Positions 61,662 through 64,000 of a DNA stretch of 64,000 nt are shown in pieces (positions within the stretch are counted from its first letter, which is position 1; every line of letters begins with the position of its first letter). This DNA comes from Candidatus Poseidonia sp. Its GTDB lineage: Archaea > Thermoplasmatota > Poseidoniia > Poseidoniales > Poseidoniaceae. The notes below the pieces were generated by a model that saw only the letters and a program-made list of their open reading frames with translations, was not told the DNA's origin and searched no databases. The DNA lies in NCBI GenBank assembly GCA_030828165.1, contig JAURDA010000004.1, positions 1 to 64,000 of the forward strand, given 5' to 3'. The position numbers and the translations under genes were made by a program.

Positions 61662-63239
61662 CTACCGTGCGAACCAATGGGGAAGAGGGCGGCCGTAGCC
61701 CGCCAGACGAAGGCCGCTGACGGCAGCCGTCTCCTGGTCAAGAGCTCTGAGGTGCTTTCGGTCCAACAGGTCAATGCTGCTCAGTCCGATACGGCGAAGG
61801 TGGTGCGCAAGGTCGTCTTGGGTTCCCTGAAGCCAGTACGCGATGTCCTCGCCGTCCGCCATGGGTGCAACGCACGCAACGAGGTCAACGCCCGAGGCCA
61901 TCAAAACAGCCAAGTCGTGACCGGATGCCGCAAAGCCCAGTAGGAAGCCTGCTTGCGTGGTGGTTCCTTGCAAATGTTCTTTCTTTGAGCGGCCCATCAT
62001 GGGGAGAGCCGCTGCTTCGGAAAGTCCAGAACCGTCTTCGATTCGAGCCAGGGCAACATCGACGCCGTGGTAGGCGGCTCGTGCGTGCAAGGCTTGGATG
62101 CGGCTAATGCCTTGGATGAGAATGACCGGCACGTTGGTTGGAGCAATGGAGCGCAAGGCGACAAGCAATCCGTCAAGTTGCTCGGCGTTCATGGGCGGAA
62201 GTTCGTCGAGGTCAACGGCAAAGCCGCCGGCGTCGGGGAGCCAAGAAGCCACATCAAGGAGGTTGGATTGACCGATCAACATCACGTCGACGGCGCGTGG
62301 TTCAGCCTCGACAAGGGCAGGGTGGCGATTGAGAATTGAGGTCACGTCGGCGGGGGTGTTCCCGTCCGGCGACATGGTGCTTCCACTGACCACGTTGGCC
62401 AGGAGCGGGACCGGGAGTGCCAGGGACTTCACGTCGTCGCGAGTCCCAATCAAAGCCACCGTGTCAACGGTTTGGTAGGTCCTCAAGGGAGGATTTTCCT
62501 CGTTGATGAGGCCGATTTGAGAGAGGTCGCCCGAAGACACCACGAACCCTCCGTGCTCGACATGGAGTTTTTCTTGGGCCATCAAACAGACCGCATCGGA
62601 CGGGACATGCAAGGATTCGTCGTCCAGCATGGCGTTGATTTCCTTCACTTCATCCGCTTCCAAGGGGCGGAGCATGGCACCGGGTGCAGGAGGTGGACAA
62701 CGACCGTTGACAACGATGCGACCCCCGCTCATGCCTGCTCCGGGATCGGGCCCAACATCGCCGTGAACCACGATGAGCCCTCCTTCCATGCCACCACCAA
62801 CGCGGGCTCCGCTTGCACCTCGGATGACCAAGATGCCGCCTCGCATGGCCGCACCGGCGTCGTCGCCGGTTCCGTCGAGGACCGTGATGCTGCCGTCGGC
62901 CATGCCGTAACCGGTAAAATGCCCAGCCATCTGTTCACAGACCACGGTCGTCCCGAGATTGCCAGCGCCCAAGAACGACCCCGCATCGCCTTGAATCGTG
63001 AACGAGCCGCCCTGTCCAAAGGCAGCAACCCACGACCCGAGAACGCCGAGTGCTCGAAGCCGAGCGCCTTCGGGGAGCGCAGGGCACAACCCCAACTCGC
63101 CGTTCTTTGGAACGGGGTCACCCGCATTGGTCCAACCGATGCGGAGGATGGCGTTTTGTTCGGCTGCCGCCTTCAGGCGGGGGCCGAGTTTCTCGTTGAT
63201 GTTCAACGACCTTGCGACCACCTCGTGGATATCCGCCAT
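61662..63239 (-). CDS. GXGXG (glutamate-synthase domain 3-like) protein with degenerate barrel
   Basis: 525 residues from ATG 63239. Residues about 60-195 are a GXGXG parallel beta-solenoid: [60 protein letters not shown]. This motif is found as GltB domain 3 and in FwdC. From about 260 to the end is a region with the rhythm of a TIM barrel ([40 protein letters not shown]). Its C-terminal part, VACVAPM...[17 protein letters not shown], resembles the GltB FMN-domain end (the helix before the LGFRSLDEL-like segment). The FMN-site and Fe-S cysteines are not visible. The domain order is reversed compared with GltB. The gene lies right before pheT. The substrate is unknown. Confidence 0.65.
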   Translation of the reverse strand: MADIHEVVARSLNINEKLGPRLKAAAEQNAILRIGWTNAGDPVPKNGELGLCPALPEGARLRALGVLGSWVAAFGQGGSFTIQGDAGSFLGAGNLGTTVVCEQMAGHFTGYGMADGSITVLDGTGDDAGAAMRGGILVIRGASGARVGGGMEGGLIVVHGDVGPDPGAGMSGGRIVVNGRCPPPAPGAMLRPLEADEVKEINAMLDDESLHVPSDAVCLMAQEKLHVEHGGFVVSSGDLSQIGLINEENPPLRTYQTVDTVALIGTRDDVKSLALPVPLLANVVSGSTMSPDGNTPADVTSILNRHPALVEAEPRAVDVMLIGQSNLLDVASWLPDAGGFAVDLDELPPMNAEQLDGLLVALRSIAPTNVPVILIQGISRIQALHARAAYHGVDVALARIEDGSGLSEAAALPMMGRSKKEHLQGTTTQAGFLLGFAASGHDLAVLMASGVDLVACVAPMADGEDIAYWLQGTQDDLAHHLRRIGLSSIDLLDRKHLRALDQETAAVSGLRLAGYGRPLPHWFAR

Positions 63240-63329
63240 GACCTTTGGTTTCAACCATCACCCAAATAGCCTGCTATCCATCACTTCCCGTCGGTCGCTG
63301 TTTTCACATCGCTGCGGCCTTTGCAGAGG

Positions 63330-63350
63330 CGAAGAAGCCTTTATTGACGG
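63330..63350 (+). promoter_or_regulatory. Possible TATA element upstream of gap
   Basis: A TTTATT run lies near 63340 in the 139-bp divergent gap between the GXGXG gene and gap, about 35-40 nt before the chosen ATG at 63379. Its position suits an archaeal promoter with a short leader, but the single motif is weak. Confidence 0.25.
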
Positions 63351-63378
63351 GCTCAATGAGCAGAGCATGGAGAAGGTC

Positions 63379-64000
63379 ATGACCGTTAAAGTCGCCATCA
63401 ACGGATACGGGACAATTGGAAAACGCGTTGCAGATGCTGTTGATGCGCAAGACGACATGGTCGTCATTGGCGTCACCAAAACACGCCCCTCGTTTGGCTG
63501 CGATTTGGCGGTTCGCAAAGGGTTTCCCCTGTATTGCACCTTCAATGACGCCGACCGAATTGCTGCTTTTGGCGAGGCAGGCTACGAGTGTCACGGTGGC
63601 CTTAGCGATCTCCTCGCTGTTGCCGACGTGGTGGTGGATTGTTCTCCCGGCAAGGTCGGTGCAGCGAACAAAGAAGCCTACCTCGCTGCCGGTGTGAAGT
63701 ACATCTTCCAGGGTGGGGAAAAACACGCCATGGCGGGGATGTCCTACACCTCTTCGGCCAACCATCTCGAAAACCTCAACGCTACCGGAACCCGAGTGGT
63801 TTCCTGCAACACCACCGGACTTTCCCGCACCCTCGTCCCGCTGTACAATCTCTGCGGGAGTCTGAAGGTTGAATGCACGATGATTCGACGGGCTGCTGAC
63901 CCGGGAGATTCTGCGAAAGGCCCGATCAACGCCATCAAACCCGTGCTCAAAGTCCCCTCGCATCACGGACCGGATGTGATGACCGTCAAACCGGAGATTC
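63379..64000 (+). CDS. gap: Type II glyceraldehyde-3-phosphate dehydrogenase (partial)
   Basis: The first 207 or so residues of an expected 335-340, cut by the window end. ATG 63379 is chosen because a GGAGAAGGT lies directly upstream and archaeal GAPDHs begin this way ([19 protein letters not shown]). ATG 63367 is also in frame. The NAD(P)-binding start GYGTIGKRV and the catalytic C143 in SCNTTGLSR are in place, as is [12 protein letters not shown]. The type II (archaeal) enzyme works in glycolysis/gluconeogenesis, oxidising glyceraldehyde-3-phosphate with phosphate and NAD(P). It is divergent from the GXGXG gene. Confidence 0.95.
   Translation, partial: MTVKVAINGYGTIGKRVADAVDAQDDMVVIGVTKTRPSFGCDLAVRKGFPLYCTFNDADRIAAFGEAGYECHGGLSDLLAVADVVVDCSPGKVGAANKEAYLAAGVKYIFQGGEKHAMAGMSYTSSANHLENLNATGTRVVSCNTTGLSRTLVPLYNLCGSLKVECTMIRRAADPGDSAKGPINAIKPVLKVPSHHGPDVMTVKPEI

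Noticed and set aside
60421-61698. 425-codon open frame on the plus strand over pheT
   Set aside because: It is antisense to a clearly conserved pheT, and its composition is typical of a shadow frame.
62472-63269. 265-codon open frame on the plus strand over the GXGXG gene
   Set aside because: It is antisense to the gene with clear GXGXG repeats.
1-64000. tRNA, rRNA, CRISPR, insertion sequence or prophage
   Set aside because: I saw no tRNA-like cloverleaf, no regularly spaced DNA repeats with spacers, and no transposase or phage genes. The reading was by eye.

Overview
The window looks like a chromosome segment of a planktonic euryarchaeon close to Marine Group II (Candidatus Poseidoniales). 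This is an inference. The archaeal markers are archaeal-type ribosomal protein S15, archaeal-type glutamyl-tRNA synthetase, a PheT of archaeal length, archaeosine synthase (ArcS), an UPF0201 protein, an AglB/STT3 oligosaccharyltransferase and a type II GAPDH. The GC content is moderate to high, intergenic gaps are short, and several neighbouring genes overlap by 4 nt. I saw no tRNA, rRNA, CRISPR array, insertion sequence, integrase or phage gene. No gene-free stretch exceeds about 210 bases.

Layout. 1-4521: a two-TM surface protein (possibly cut by the window edge), a tiny pentapeptide-repeat ORF, a type I membrane surface protein on the minus strand, and purD. 4670-15510: a giant 3191-residue AglB/STT3 with a long extracellular tail, then a membrane-anchored subtilisin-like protease. 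15714-22679: a beta-helix surface protein followed by a STAND/TPR regulator. 22687-27321 (minus): an MBL-fold hydrolase and three pilin-like genes, the last three joined by 4-nt overlaps. 27509-40049: a 1916-residue secreted thrombospondin-type-3 repeat protein, an 1815-residue membrane-anchored surface protein, a small helical protein and a lipoprotein metalloprotease.

40034-45276: a small membrane protein (minus), a pyroglutamyl-peptidase/Nudix fusion, UPF0201 (minus), a family 2 glycosyltransferase, a zinc-ribbon membrane protein and dnaJ. 45280-47493: another surface protein (minus). 47578-53333: arcS, rps15, a probable catalytically dead RecJ/Cdc45-like protein, a small helical protein and a zinc-ribbon surface protein. 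53334-58705 (minus): surface protein, rnhB, gltX, CBS protein. 58802-59227: a small acidic protein. 59212-63239 (minus): GXGXG protein, pheT, SRAP protein. The window ends inside gap at 63379.

Theme. Housekeeping genes are interspersed with about ten large secreted or membrane-anchored proteins. Most share one plan: an N-terminal signal peptide, beta-rich extracellular domains, a single C-terminal TM and a charged or proline-rich cytoplasmic tail. The window also encodes the glycosylation enzyme that could decorate them (AglB), surface proteases that could process them, and pilin-like proteins, so it is rich in cell-envelope functions. The most unusual items are the AglB giant fusion, the pilin-like operon with a 744-residue member, the RecJ/Cdc45-like protein without its DHH motif beside rps15, the pyroglutamyl-peptidase/Nudix fusion, and the GXGXG/degenerate-barrel protein next to pheT.
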